Program-made: the position numbers and the translations under genes
From: Hymenobacter volaticus
GTDB taxonomy: Bacteria; Bacteroidota; Bacteroidia; Cytophagales; Hymenobacteraceae
Assembly: GCF_022921055.1 (NCBI RefSeq)
Contig: NZ_CP095063.1
Coordinates: 248,001-312,000 of the forward strand
Length of the DNA: 64,000 nucleotides
Direction: 5' to 3'
Part shown: piece by piece, positions 55,947 to 64,000 of the stretch
How the letters are laid out: every line of letters starts with the position of its first letter
Numbering within the stretch: position 1 is the first letter of the stretch
Notes under the pieces: model-generated
Told to the model about the DNA's origin: nothing
The model's database searches: none
Seen by the model: only the letters and a program-made list of their open reading frames with translations

Positions 55947-58328
55947 GTGAAACACTTATTCTTGTTGCCCCTGGCTCTGCTCATGAGCCAGGCGGGCTGG
56001 GCGCAGCGTACCTTGTCGGGGTACGTGTTTGATGCCCTTACCAAAGAACCCCTGGTTGGCGCTACAGTGCGCACCCTTGACAACAGCGCCGGTACCGCCA
56101 CCAACTCCTCGGGCTATTTTGTACTGCCCACCGCAGCCTCCCAGGTGGTGATATCGGCCCTGGGCTACCAATCATCTACGCTCACGCCGCCAGCCACCGA
56201 CCAAACACTACGCGTGGCGCTGAAATCAGCCGTGGAAAACTTGCAAACCGTGGTGGTGACGGCCAGCCGCGAAGCCCAATTACGCACCGAGGCGCCAGTG
56301 GCCATCAGCCAGCTTTCGCCCACCGTTATCCAGGAAACCAAGGCCACCCTCCTGACCGAGTTGCTCAACAAAGTGCCCGGCGTGGTGATGCTTAACTATG
56401 GCAACGAGCAGCACGGCATGGGCATCCGCCAGCCCTTTGGGACCGCCGCCTATTTCCTGTACCTGGAAGACGGCATTCCGCTGCGACCGATGGGGGTGTT
56501 CAACCACAACGCGCTGCTCGAATCTAACTCCCTAGCAATTAGCTCCATCGAAGTGGTGAAAGGGCCGGCTTCGTCGCTCTACGGGCCGGAAGCCGTCGGC
56601 GGGGCCATCAACCTGCTTACCAAACGACCAACCAGTGTGCCCACCCTCAGTGTAGGGCTGCAAGGCGACCAGTACGGTTACCGGCGCGCGCAGCTCGGCG
56701 GGGGCGGGATGCTGACTGCCAAACTCGGGGCGTACGTGAGCGGTTACGTGGCCCGGCAGCGCAACGGCTGGCAAGCGCAGTCTGATTACGACAAGCAGTC
56801 GGTGAGTGGCCGGTTAGAGTACGCTTTGACCAACCATACCCGCCTCACGGCAGCGCTGTCCTATAATCATTACAACTCGCAGACAAGCAGCGCCGTGGAT
56901 AGCGTCGCCTACTACCGCCGCGAGTATTCCTCGACTTCAGCTTTTACATACCGGAAAACCACTGCCTTGCGCGCGCGCCTTACGGCCGAGCACCAGTGGA
57001 ACTCGCGACAGGCTACCACTCTGACCACGTATTTCCGCGACAACAGCGTGGCGCAGAACCCGAGTTACGGCATTCGCTGGAGCAGTGGGGCGGCCACAGC
57101 GAAAGGCGAAGTCAACGTTAATGCCTTCACCAGCTACGGCGTTTTGGCGCAGCACAGCGTGAAATTTAACTGGCTTGGCGCGCGGTTGCTTGGCGGTGTC
57201 AGCTTTGACTACTCGCCCACCCACTACGATGCCCATCAGCTGGATTTAATTGCCCAGCTCCGGCCCGACCAGAAGTCGGTGGCGCAGTATGTGGTGGCTG
57301 CGGACCGGCCCGATTTGCTTGTTGCCGACTATGATGCCGATTTGCGCAACTCGGCCCTGTACGCCCAGCTCGACTTGCACCCCTTGCCCAGCGTACCCGC
57401 CTTGCAGCTAACCCTTGGCGGCCGCTTCGACCGGCTGGCCTTCGACTACCAGAACTACCTCGACCAATCCACCGGTGCCAAGCACTACCAGCAGGCCACC
57501 CCGAAAGCGGGAGTCACCTACGACCTAGGCCACGGCCGAGGGCTGTATGCCAACTACTCGCAGGGCTTTTCGCCGCCCGGTTTGACCACCATTTTTCGGG
57601 CACGACCAAACACGCCCGCCGGAGCCCCCGCCGAGTTCTACTACAACCTAGCCCCGGCGCGCTTCTTTAATCGCGAAATCGGGGGCTGGGCCGCTTTGTT
57701 CGACCACAAAGTGTACGTGGACGGCGCGTTCTACCAGCTCGACGGGCGTCACGAGCTGCTCTCTATTCGGCAGCCCGACAACTCCACTGACTACCAGAGT
57801 GCCGGCAAAACCTTGCACCGGGGCGTGGAATACGGCCTGACGTACAAGGTAACACCGGAATTGTTTTTTCGTTTTGGTGGCACCAATGCCGTGCACCGTT
57901 ACGAGCAGTTCACCCTCAGCGCCAAAGCCACCGATGCCGTGCAGAATGTCAACGGCAAGGACATGCCACAGGCCCCGCGTTGGGTGGCCAACACCGAAGT
58001 AACCTACAAGCCGAAATGGCTACCCGGGCTGCGCTTGGGCAGTGAATATCAGCGCATCAGCTCCTGGTATCAAAACCAAGTCAACACCGTGCGCTACGCC
58101 GACAAAGGATTGTTCGGTGCCGCGGGCGTGAGCGTACTCAATGTTCGCACGGGCTACAACTGGCACGACACGTGGGAGTTGTTCGTAAACGTGCTCAACG
58201 TGACCAACGAGCGGTACGCTACGGCGGCCACCCGCGGCAACGCTAGTACTGACCGCTCCACTTACACGCCCGGCGCCCCGCGCACTGTGTCGGTGGGTGC
58301 CCAATTCAACTTTTCAGGTACGCATTAA
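55947..58328 (+). CDS. TonB-dependent outer-membrane receptor, siderophore/metal type
   Basis: 793 residues. The preferred start is GTG 55947, giving MKHLFLLPLALLMSQAGWAQ; the frame is open to a GTG at 55887, which would bury the signal. Order: carboxypeptidase-D-like domain (RTLSGYVFDALTKEPLVGATVRTLDN), TonB box region (LQTVVVTASREAQLRTEAPVAIS), plug (LLTELLNKVPGVVMLNYGN, SIEVVKGPASSLYGPEAVGGAINLLTKRP) and barrel ending PGAPRTVSVGAQFNFSGTH. The plug motif resembles FecA/BtuB-type receptors rather than SusC. The following PepSY gene suggests ferric siderophore, or possibly copper, uptake with reduction. Confidence 0.93.
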   Translation: MKHLFLLPLALLMSQAGWAQRTLSGYVFDALTKEPLVGATVRTLDNSAGTATNSSGYFVLPTAASQVVISALGYQSSTLTPPATDQTLRVALKSAVENLQTVVVTASREAQLRTEAPVAISQLSPTVIQETKATLLTELLNKVPGVVMLNYGNEQHGMGIRQPFGTAAYFLYLEDGIPLRPMGVFNHNALLESNSLAISSIEVVKGPASSLYGPEAVGGAINLLTKRPTSVPTLSVGLQGDQYGYRRAQLGGGGMLTAKLGAYVSGYVARQRNGWQAQSDYDKQSVSGRLEYALTNHTRLTAALSYNHYNSQTSSAVDSVAYYRREYSSTSAFTYRKTTALRARLTAEHQWNSRQATTLTTYFRDNSVAQNPSYGIRWSSGAATAKGEVNVNAFTSYGVLAQHSVKFNWLGARLLGGVSFDYSPTHYDAHQLDLIAQLRPDQKSVAQYVVAADRPDLLVADYDADLRNSALYAQLDLHPLPSVPALQLTLGGRFDRLAFDYQNYLDQSTGAKHYQQATPKAGVTYDLGHGRGLYANYSQGFSPPGLTTIFRARPNTPAGAPAEFYYNLAPARFFNREIGGWAALFDHKVYVDGAFYQLDGRHELLSIRQPDNSTDYQSAGKTLHRGVEYGLTYKVTPELFFRFGGTNAVHRYEQFTLSAKATDAVQNVNGKDMPQAPRWVANTEVTYKPKWLPGLRLGSEYQRISSWYQNQVNTVRYADKGLFGAAGVSVLNVRTGYNWHDTWELFVNVLNVTNERYATAATRGNASTDRSTYTPGAPRTVSVGAQFNFSGTH

Positions 58329-58381
58329 CTGTTTTTCGGCCGCCGCTGCCAGTGGCAGTTTTCGGCGGTCCTGACTGTTCT

Positions 58382-59938
58382 ATGGAAACTATCATTCCCC
58401 GTCATGCCGCTCCAACCCGTCCGGCTTGGGTGCGCCGTTACGTGCAGCGCAATATCTACCGCTGGCACCGCTTCGTTGGGTTACTTACTCTTGTCCCTGT
58501 TATCTGCTGGACGCTAAGCGGCCTGCTACATCCACTGATGAGCAACTGGTTGCGGCCATCTATTGCCAAGGAAGCACTGCCTCCGCAACCTGCCCCGCGC
58601 CCGACTTGGCCGCTCCAGCAGGTGCTAGCCCAACACCACCTTTCTTCCCTGCGCAGCGTGCGTTTGGTGCGTTGGCGGCAGCAGCCCGCCTATCAGGTGC
58701 AAACGGGTTTGCCCACGGCCGAGCCTCGCTATTTCAGCGCCACTACCGGCCAGGCATTAGCCCCCGATGCCGACCGGCAATACGCCGAGCAATTGGCCCG
58801 CTACTTCACGCAGGATTCCACGGCGCGTTTGCTGGCGGCCGAGCAACTCACGGGCTTCAGTGATGACTACTCTTTTGTGAACCGTTTGCTGCCCGTCTGG
58901 AAGCTGACCTTTGAGCGGCCCGGTGTACGCACGGTGTACGTGGAAACGATGCCCGCTCGTTTGGCCGCCTTCAACAACCCTACGCGGGCCACTTTCCTGC
59001 GTTTCTTTGCGTTGCTACACAGTTGGAGCTGGCTGGAGTTGCTAGCCAACAACACGGTGCGGGTGATAGTAATGCTGCTTTTGTTAGGGATTATCCTGGC
59101 TTCCACCTTGAGTGGCCTGGTGCTATATGGCCTAATGTGGGGCAAATTCCGACGGCCGCGCAACGCGCAGGACCAAGTGGGCTGGCTGCGCAAGTATCAC
59201 CGCGGCGTGGGCTTGGCCGTGGCACTGGTTACTTTCACTTTCGCTGGCAGTGGCGCTTTCCACGTGTTACTCAAACTGCACCCCGATGAGCGGTTGCAAT
59301 TCCACCATGCCCCGGCTATTCCAACGTCCCGCCTCTTAGTTGACGTAACGCAGCTTCCCCTCGACTGGCTACAAGTGCAACAAGTAGGGCTGGTTGAGTT
59401 GAACGGGCAAATCTATTACCAGGTAACAACTCTGCCCGCCGCGCAGCAAAACAATAAGTCAGCAACGAGTGCTAGTACCGGCCTACCCGAGGAAGCGGTG
59501 CGACCTACCCTAGTCACCTACTACAGCGCGACCACCGGGCACATCCTCGCCGACGGGCAGACACAGTACGCAACTTTCCTGGCCAACACGTTCTGGCGGC
59601 AAGCCGGTGGCGGACCTACCCCGGCTATCGACAAAATCGAGTCGGTAACTCATTTCGAAGGGGAATACGGCTTCGTCAACAAACGACTGCCGGTAATGAA
59701 GGTGGCGTACCGAATTCCGCAGCAAACGACGCTGTATGTGGAGCCAGCCACGGGCCGGTTGGCGGCTCGCGTGGAAAACACCGACCGCTACGAAGGGTTA
59801 AGCTTTGCTTTTTTGCACAAGTACCACGCAGTGGGCAGCCTCGGTAAAAACGTCCGCGACGCCATTACCATGCTATCGGCGGTGGGCGTGCTGGCCGTGT
59901 CGGTGCTAGGCTTCTGGTTGCTCGTGAAAAGGAAGTAA
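58382..59938 (+). CDS. PepSY-associated transmembrane protein
   Basis: 518 residues from ATG 58382. Membrane helices with His-containing motifs: NIYRWHRFVGLLTLVPVICWTLSGLLHPLMSNW, FLRFFALLHSWSWLEL, VRVIVMLLLLGIILASTLSGLVLYGL, LRKYHRGVGLAVALVTFTFAGSGAFHVLLKLH, and a C-terminal helix ending VLGFWLLVKRK. Two PepSY-like repeats lie in the periplasmic parts (SVRLVRWRQQPAYQVQTG with YFSATTGQ, and QVGLVELNGQIYYQVTTLP with YYSATTGH). Such proteins are thought to reduce ferric chelates with haem held by the membrane His residues. It follows the TonB receptor by 53 bases. Confidence 0.9.
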   Translation: METIIPRHAAPTRPAWVRRYVQRNIYRWHRFVGLLTLVPVICWTLSGLLHPLMSNWLRPSIAKEALPPQPAPRPTWPLQQVLAQHHLSSLRSVRLVRWRQQPAYQVQTGLPTAEPRYFSATTGQALAPDADRQYAEQLARYFTQDSTARLLAAEQLTGFSDDYSFVNRLLPVWKLTFERPGVRTVYVETMPARLAAFNNPTRATFLRFFALLHSWSWLELLANNTVRVIVMLLLLGIILASTLSGLVLYGLMWGKFRRPRNAQDQVGWLRKYHRGVGLAVALVTFTFAGSGAFHVLLKLHPDERLQFHHAPAIPTSRLLVDVTQLPLDWLQVQQVGLVELNGQIYYQVTTLPAAQQNNKSATSASTGLPEEAVRPTLVTYYSATTGHILADGQTQYATFLANTFWRQAGGGPTPAIDKIESVTHFEGEYGFVNKRLPVMKVAYRIPQQTTLYVEPATGRLAARVENTDRYEGLSFAFLHKYHAVGSLGKNVRDAITMLSAVGVLAVSVLGFWLLVKRK

Positions 59939-59958
59939 GCTAGGTATGCTAACAATAG

Positions 59959-61230
59959 CTATTCCTGGCCTTTGGTGTATTCGCCTTCCAAAAAATACGC
60001 CCCTCGCCGCACCACTTGGGTGCTGTCGGGCATCGAATCTAGGGGCGTGATGGGCACGTCGCCGTAGTGGACTGGCCCGGTTTTCACTTTGTAGCGTTGG
60101 AAATGGTAGCCGTCGGCAGCGGGTCGCACGCGGGCGTACACGTAACTCACGTCGCCGGCCTGGATGACGGCATCTTCGGGCAGGGTGCGCTGGCGGGCAC
60201 CGGCCGTTTGGATGCGGGCGGCTACGTACTGGCCCGGCAGCAAGGTGCTAGCGGCCTCTTCCTGCAGGTGCGCGTGCACCGTAACCGTGTGGGCATCATT
60301 GTCGAAGGCTTTGCCCACGAGGTAAACCTTGGCTCGTTGCTGCTGATCGGCGCGGCTATTGGCGAGTTTGAAAAGCACTGTCTGGCCGGGGTGCACCTGG
60401 GCAATGTCTTTTTCAAACACTTTCAGCTGCAAGTGCAGATCCGACCGGTCCACGACTTCTACCAGCACGTCCTGCGGATTGACAAATTGGCCGGGGTTGA
60501 TGTTCACTGCCTTAACGTAGCCGCCAATGGGACTGGTCAGGGTGACACTGGGCGTGAGCGAAACGGCCCGCAGCCGCTCGGGCACCAGCCCAATCAAGCG
60601 CAGTTGGCCGGCCAAGGCTCGCTCAGTGGCTTGCTCGGTCTGGTAGTCGGCTTGCGCTTGCTGCAAGCGGCGCTTGGCACCCACATCCTCGGCGTCCAGC
60701 TCCTGTTGGCGCGTTAGCTCCTGCTGCAGGAATTGCAGCCGGGCGCGGGCCTGCAAGTACTCTTGCTGTAGCTTCAGGTAGTCGGGGTGGCGCAGCACGG
60801 CAACCACGGCGCCTTTGGCCACGAACTGACCCGGCAGCACCTTTACTTGCTGCACGTACCCACCCATTACAGCGCTGATAGAAGCATAGCTCTGAGGGGG
60901 CACGTCAATAACGCCGTTGGCCGGCACGTCGGAGGTCATGTTCTGGTGCGTAAATCCGCCTAGCGTAATGCCCGCGGCTTGGTACTGCGCCGGGCTGATG
61001 GTTAGTTCGGGCGAGGCCCCGACCCGGGCCGGAGCAGCAGAATCTGCCGCTGGTAACTCGGCCCCAGTTGGGGCGTTGGCGGCTACCGGTTCACTGCGCG
61101 ACTGACAGGCCGGTAGGGCGCCAGTAGCCAGTAGTAGGGCTACCGCAGCTATGTTGCGAGCTGACTGGCAAGTAAATGAAAGGGGAAACAGAACCCGGCG
61201 TATAGGCAACACAAGCAAAGAAAATCTCAT
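59959..61230 (-). CDS. CusB-type periplasmic adaptor of RND efflux
   Basis: 423-residue lipoprotein (lipobox LPAC) of the HlyD/CusB membrane-fusion family. Features in order: SISAVMGGYVQQVKVLPGQFVAKGAVVAVLRHPDYLKLQQEYLQA (first lipoyl half), an alpha-hairpin coiled coil (ARLQFLQQELTRQQELD to ERALAGQL), SPIGGYVKAVNINPGQFVNPQDVLVEVVD (second lipoyl half), then beta-barrel and membrane-proximal domains. Joins the inner-membrane pump to the outer-membrane channel. 31 bases downstream of the CusA-TolC fusion on the same strand, so one operon. Likely a heavy-metal (copper, silver, cobalt, zinc or cadmium) system. Confidence 0.92.
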   Translation of the reverse strand: MRFSLLVLPIRRVLFPLSFTCQSARNIAAVALLLATGALPACQSRSEPVAANAPTGAELPAADSAAPARVGASPELTISPAQYQAAGITLGGFTHQNMTSDVPANGVIDVPPQSYASISAVMGGYVQQVKVLPGQFVAKGAVVAVLRHPDYLKLQQEYLQARARLQFLQQELTRQQELDAEDVGAKRRLQQAQADYQTEQATERALAGQLRLIGLVPERLRAVSLTPSVTLTSPIGGYVKAVNINPGQFVNPQDVLVEVVDRSDLHLQLKVFEKDIAQVHPGQTVLFKLANSRADQQQRAKVYLVGKAFDNDAHTVTVHAHLQEEAASTLLPGQYVAARIQTAGARQRTLPEDAVIQAGDVSYVYARVRPAADGYHFQRYKVKTGPVHYGDVPITPLDSMPDSTQVVRRGAYFLEGEYTKGQE

Positions 61231-61261
61231 GAGAACAGAAAGAAATAAGCCGCCTTAGGAG

Positions 61262-64000
61262 CTATTGAACATCTGGCCCGGCGAGCGACTGCAGAGCAAA
61301 AACTAACTCGTTGTATTGGGTGGCTTGGTCGAGGTAAGCGGCCTGAATCTGCCAGGCCGGCTCGGTGTTCACCACATAGGTGACGTAGTCGATGTCGCCA
61401 GCACGCAAACTTTTCTCGGCGGTGGTAAGAATGAGTTGGGCTTGTGGCAGCGCCGTCTGCTCGTAGTACGCCACCGACGCTTGGGCGCGGGCGAGTTGCT
61501 GGCGCAAACCAACTAATTGTCCCTGCAATTGCGCGGTAGCGTAGGAAAGCTGCGTTGTAGCCGCTTGCTCGGCCACCCGAGCGGCAGCCACCCGGTTTTT
61601 TTGCACGCCACCTAGCAAGGGCAACGACAACCCTACCTGCCCAACGTGGTAGCCACCTTCCTGGTTGATAGTCTGGTTGAAATAGCCCGCCCGCAGGTCG
61701 GGTAAGCGGCGTAGTTGCTCGACTTTAGTTTGCTGCTGACTCACGGCCACTTCCTGCCGAAGCAAGGCTAGTGTGGGGTTAGCGTCGGAGCTTAGGCCAG
61801 CGGTGTCGGCAGCAGTGAACGAAGCCAGCAGCTGGGTGGTGGTGTCAATAGCAATCAGTGTGTTGCCGGCGCCTAGCAGCACGCCTAGTTGCTGGCGCTG
61901 CACCTGAAGTTGCGTACGCAAAGTGGCGAGCCGATTGCGTAGCTCCAGCGAGCGGGCCGAAGCGGATACCTGCTCCAAGCGGTTGGTTTCGCCCGTGCGG
62001 TAGCGCACCTCGGCGGCTCGGGCCGCTCGACGGTAAAGACTGTCTTGGCGGCGCAGCAGGGCGGTGCGGCGGTAGTCGGTCAGCACCTGGTAATAGGCGC
62101 TGCGAATTTGTTGGGTGAGTTGCCGGCGTTGCACCCGGCCGCGCTGCTCGGCCGTTAGCACCTGGCTTTCCAGCAGTTGGCGCTGGGCAGCATACACCAT
62201 AGGCAGCGAAGTTTGCTGAATGATATTCACCGTCCGGTCGTTGAGCGGCCCTTGGATCTTACCGTACTGAAAATCGAGCAACGTACGCGGAATGTCGTAG
62301 CCGGTGCGCGTCAGGGCCCGTTGCCGGCTAACCTCCAATGTCGCGGATTCAACCAGCAGACTTTGCTGCAAACCTGTCTGCAGCGCTTGCACTAAGGTGA
62401 GCGGCGTGCCCGGAGCCGGCAAGAGGGAGTGGGTGGCCGCGGGCATAGTTTGAGCCCGCGCCGAAGATGCTAGCCCGAGCAAGCTTAGGCCCGCGCCCAC
62501 AAGTAGCACACTACGCGCCGCGGAACCCGCTACGGCGTGGTGGGTTGCCGCTTCGGCAGGCTCCTCGGCGTCGGTAGGACTCGGTTCCCCGTCCTTGGTG
62601 AAGAGGGTGTAGAGCACTGGCAGCAATACCAACGTAAGCAGAGTAGCTGAAATCAGGCCGCCGATAACGACCGTCGCCAGCGGCTTCTGCACTTCGGCCC
62701 CCGCCGCCGTCGACAACGCCATGGGGAGGAAACCCAAGGCGGCCACTGAGGCGGTCAGCAACACCGGCCGGAAGCGTTCGGTAGTGGCTTCAAGCACCCG
62801 CTCTCGTACGCTGTCCACCCCAGCCCGAGCAAACTCATTCACGCTGGCCAGCAGCACGATACCGTTGAGCACGGCCACCCCGAACAGCGCAATGAAGCCC
62901 ACGCCGGCCGAAATGCTAAATGGCATGCCCCGCACCCACAAGGCCAGAATACCGCCAATGGCCGCCAGCGGAATACCAGTGAAAATCAGCGCAGCTTGTT
63001 TCACGGAGCGAAAAGACAGGTAGAGCAGCAGGAAAATCAGGCCCAATGCCACCGGCACGGCCACTTGGAGGCGGGCCTTGGCTTGCTGTAAGTTCTCGAA
63101 CTGCCCGCCGTAGGCCAAGGTGTAGCCAGTAGGTAGAGGCAAACTCTGCGTGAGCTTTCGCTGAATATCTTTCACCAAGCTTTCCACGTCGCGGTTACGC
63201 ACGTTCACGCCGATATTGATGCGCCGACGAGCATCATCGCGCGATACCTGAGCAGGAGCGTTGCGGAAAGCCACCGTAGCCACTTCCGACAACGGAATTT
63301 TTCCGCCGCCCGGCAAGTCTACGTACAGGCTGTTCAAGTCCTGTAACCCCCGACGGCTGGTGGAATCGAGGCGCACTACCAGGTCGTAGCGCCGCTCGCC
63401 TTCGTACACTTGCCCGGCCACATCGCCGGCAAACGAGGCGCGCACCAGGGCATTTAGGTCGGCTACGTTAAGGCCATACTGGGCCAGCTTCTGCCGGTCA
63501 TAAAGCACGCGCATCTGCGGCAGCGCCACAATTTGCTCGACCTTTAAGTCGCCCACGCCGGGCAGCGGCCGGATCAGGCTGGCGGCCTGGTTGGCTTTAT
63601 CGTAGAGCACGTCCAAGTCGTCGCCGTAGATTTTGATGCTGATGTCGGACTTCGAACCGGAAATCAGTTCGTTGAAGCGCATCTGAATGGGCTGCTGGAA
63701 TTCGAGCGTGATGCCCGGAATACCCGCCAGCGCCTCATTCATCTTGCTAGCCAATTCCTCGCGGGAGTGGGCCGAAGTCCACTGGCTCTGATCTTTGAGT
63801 ACCACAATCTGGTCGGAGTCTTCCATCGACATTGGATCGGTAGGAATTTCCGAGGTGCCGACTTTGCCCACCACCTGCTCGACCTCCGGAAATTTATCCA
63901 GCAAGATTCGCTGAACTTGGGTGGTGGTAGCAATGGTCTGGGAAAGCGAGCTGCCCGGCTTGATGCCTACATACACAGCAAAGTCTCCTTCGTCGAGCTG
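61262..64000 (-). CDS. CusA/CzcA RND pump fused to a TolC-like domain, 5' end outside the window
   Basis: 913 codons are visible and the frame is open at base 64000. The first part is the later half of an RND pump: LDEGDFAVYVGI, GDLKVEQIVALPQMRV, GTGVN-type helices (ALGLIFLLLYLSFRSVKQAALIF, GVGFIALFGVAVLNGIVLLASVNEFA, RPVLLTASVAALGFLPMAL) and the last helix TLLTLVLLPVLYTLF. From about residue 490 of the visible part comes a segment like a signal peptide (SVLLVGAGLSLLGLASSARAQ), followed by a TolC-family outer-membrane channel with coiled coils (LVQALQTGLQQSLLVESATLEV, QLTQQIRSAYYQVLTDYRR). The fusion supplies pump and exit duct from one gene. Metal ligands of the first half are not visible. 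Confidence 0.93.
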   Translation of the reverse strand, partial: QLDEGDFAVYVGIKPGSSLSQTIATTTQVQRILLDKFPEVEQVVGKVGTSEIPTDPMSMEDSDQIVVLKDQSQWTSAHSREELASKMNEALAGIPGITLEFQQPIQMRFNELISGSKSDISIKIYGDDLDVLYDKANQAASLIRPLPGVGDLKVEQIVALPQMRVLYDRQKLAQYGLNVADLNALVRASFAGDVAGQVYEGERRYDLVVRLDSTSRRGLQDLNSLYVDLPGGGKIPLSEVATVAFRNAPAQVSRDDARRRINIGVNVRNRDVESLVKDIQRKLTQSLPLPTGYTLAYGGQFENLQQAKARLQVAVPVALGLIFLLLYLSFRSVKQAALIFTGIPLAAIGGILALWVRGMPFSISAGVGFIALFGVAVLNGIVLLASVNEFARAGVDSVRERVLEATTERFRPVLLTASVAALGFLPMALSTAAGAEVQKPLATVVIGGLISATLLTLVLLPVLYTLFTKDGEPSPTDAEEPAEAATHHAVAGSAARSVLLVGAGLSLLGLASSARAQTMPAATHSLLPAPGTPLTLVQALQTGLQQSLLVESATLEVSRQRALTRTGYDIPRTLLDFQYGKIQGPLNDRTVNIIQQTSLPMVYAAQRQLLESQVLTAEQRGRVQRRQLTQQIRSAYYQVLTDYRRTALLRRQDSLYRRAARAAEVRYRTGETNRLEQVSASARSLELRNRLATLRTQLQVQRQQLGVLLGAGNTLIAIDTTTQLLASFTAADTAGLSSDANPTLALLRQEVAVSQQQTKVEQLRRLPDLRAGYFNQTINQEGGYHVGQVGLSLPLLGGVQKNRVAAARVAEQAATTQLSYATAQLQGQLVGLRQQLARAQASVAYYEQTALPQAQLILTTAEKSLRAGDIDYVTYVVNTEPAWQIQAAYLDQATQYNELVFALQSLAGPDVQ

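Noticed and set aside
1..64000. tRNA, rRNA, CRISPR array, insertion sequence or integrase
   Set aside because: I looked for cloverleaf-like segments, regularly spaced repeats and transposase motifs and found none that hold up by eye; a covariance-model or profile search would be decisive.

Overview
The window looks like a chromosomal segment of a free-living, polysaccharide-degrading Bacteroidota, most likely a Hymenobacter-type member of the Cytophagales. This is inferred from the SusC/SusD pair, FG-GAP/UnbV lipoprotein, TAnnTTTG-type promoters, a CusA-type pump fused to a TolC domain, many N-terminal signals ending in AQA or QAQ, and GC-rich coding sequence. No rRNA, tRNA, CRISPR array, insertion sequence or integrase was recognised.

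Layout. 1-3.1 kb: 5' part of a GH53 galactanase, a metallophosphoesterase and an orphan gene resembling recombination-associated proteins. 3.5-12 kb: GH92 mannosidase with an extra N-terminal domain, acyltransferase, membrane-anchored AraC regulator, GH18 chitinase, arginase-family enzyme. 12.6-19.4 kb: outer-membrane barrel, DinB protein, Tat-exported Gfo/Idh oxidoreductase, GH3 and GH29 enzymes. 20.3-34.4 kb: a run of genes on the minus strand (GH127 beta-L-arabinofuranosidase, SusC, SusD, FG-GAP/UnbV lipoprotein, a predicted glycosidase, a vanadium-haloperoxidase-like lipoprotein), with a divergent LacI-type regulator at 34.8 kb. Near-identical CAATCGATTG palindromes lie before susC and in the GH127-lacI gap. 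35.9-39.9 kb: M1 metallopeptidase and a GH146-like enzyme. 40-42 kb: SnoaL-like protein and a beta-helix lipoprotein. 42.7-47.4 kb: three short-chain dehydrogenases, an HxlR regulator with a duplicated promoter/operator block, and a MarR-GNAT fusion. 48-52.8 kb: sugar transferase, GH30-like mini-protein, tandem GH43, LA_2272-like surface protein. 53.3-64 kb: ferredoxin-nucleotide cyclase fusion, a small-protein/TonB receptor/PepSY operon, and a CusB/CusA-TolC metal efflux pair running off the right edge.

How the genes fit together. Extracellular and periplasmic hydrolases (GH53, 92, 18, 3, 29, 127, 146, 43) would attack arabinose-, galactose-, fucose- and mannose-containing plant polymers and glycoproteins. 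SusC/SusD would import the products, and the LacI regulator would sense a released sugar. The right end deals with metal uptake and efflux.

Data quality. At least 19 reading-frame breaks were found by reading adjacent frames. Every one is repaired by adding a single base, nearly always in a short run of identical bases, and every repaired protein is a normal family member. These genes are annotated as whole CDS. The pattern looks like homopolymer under-calling rather than gene decay.
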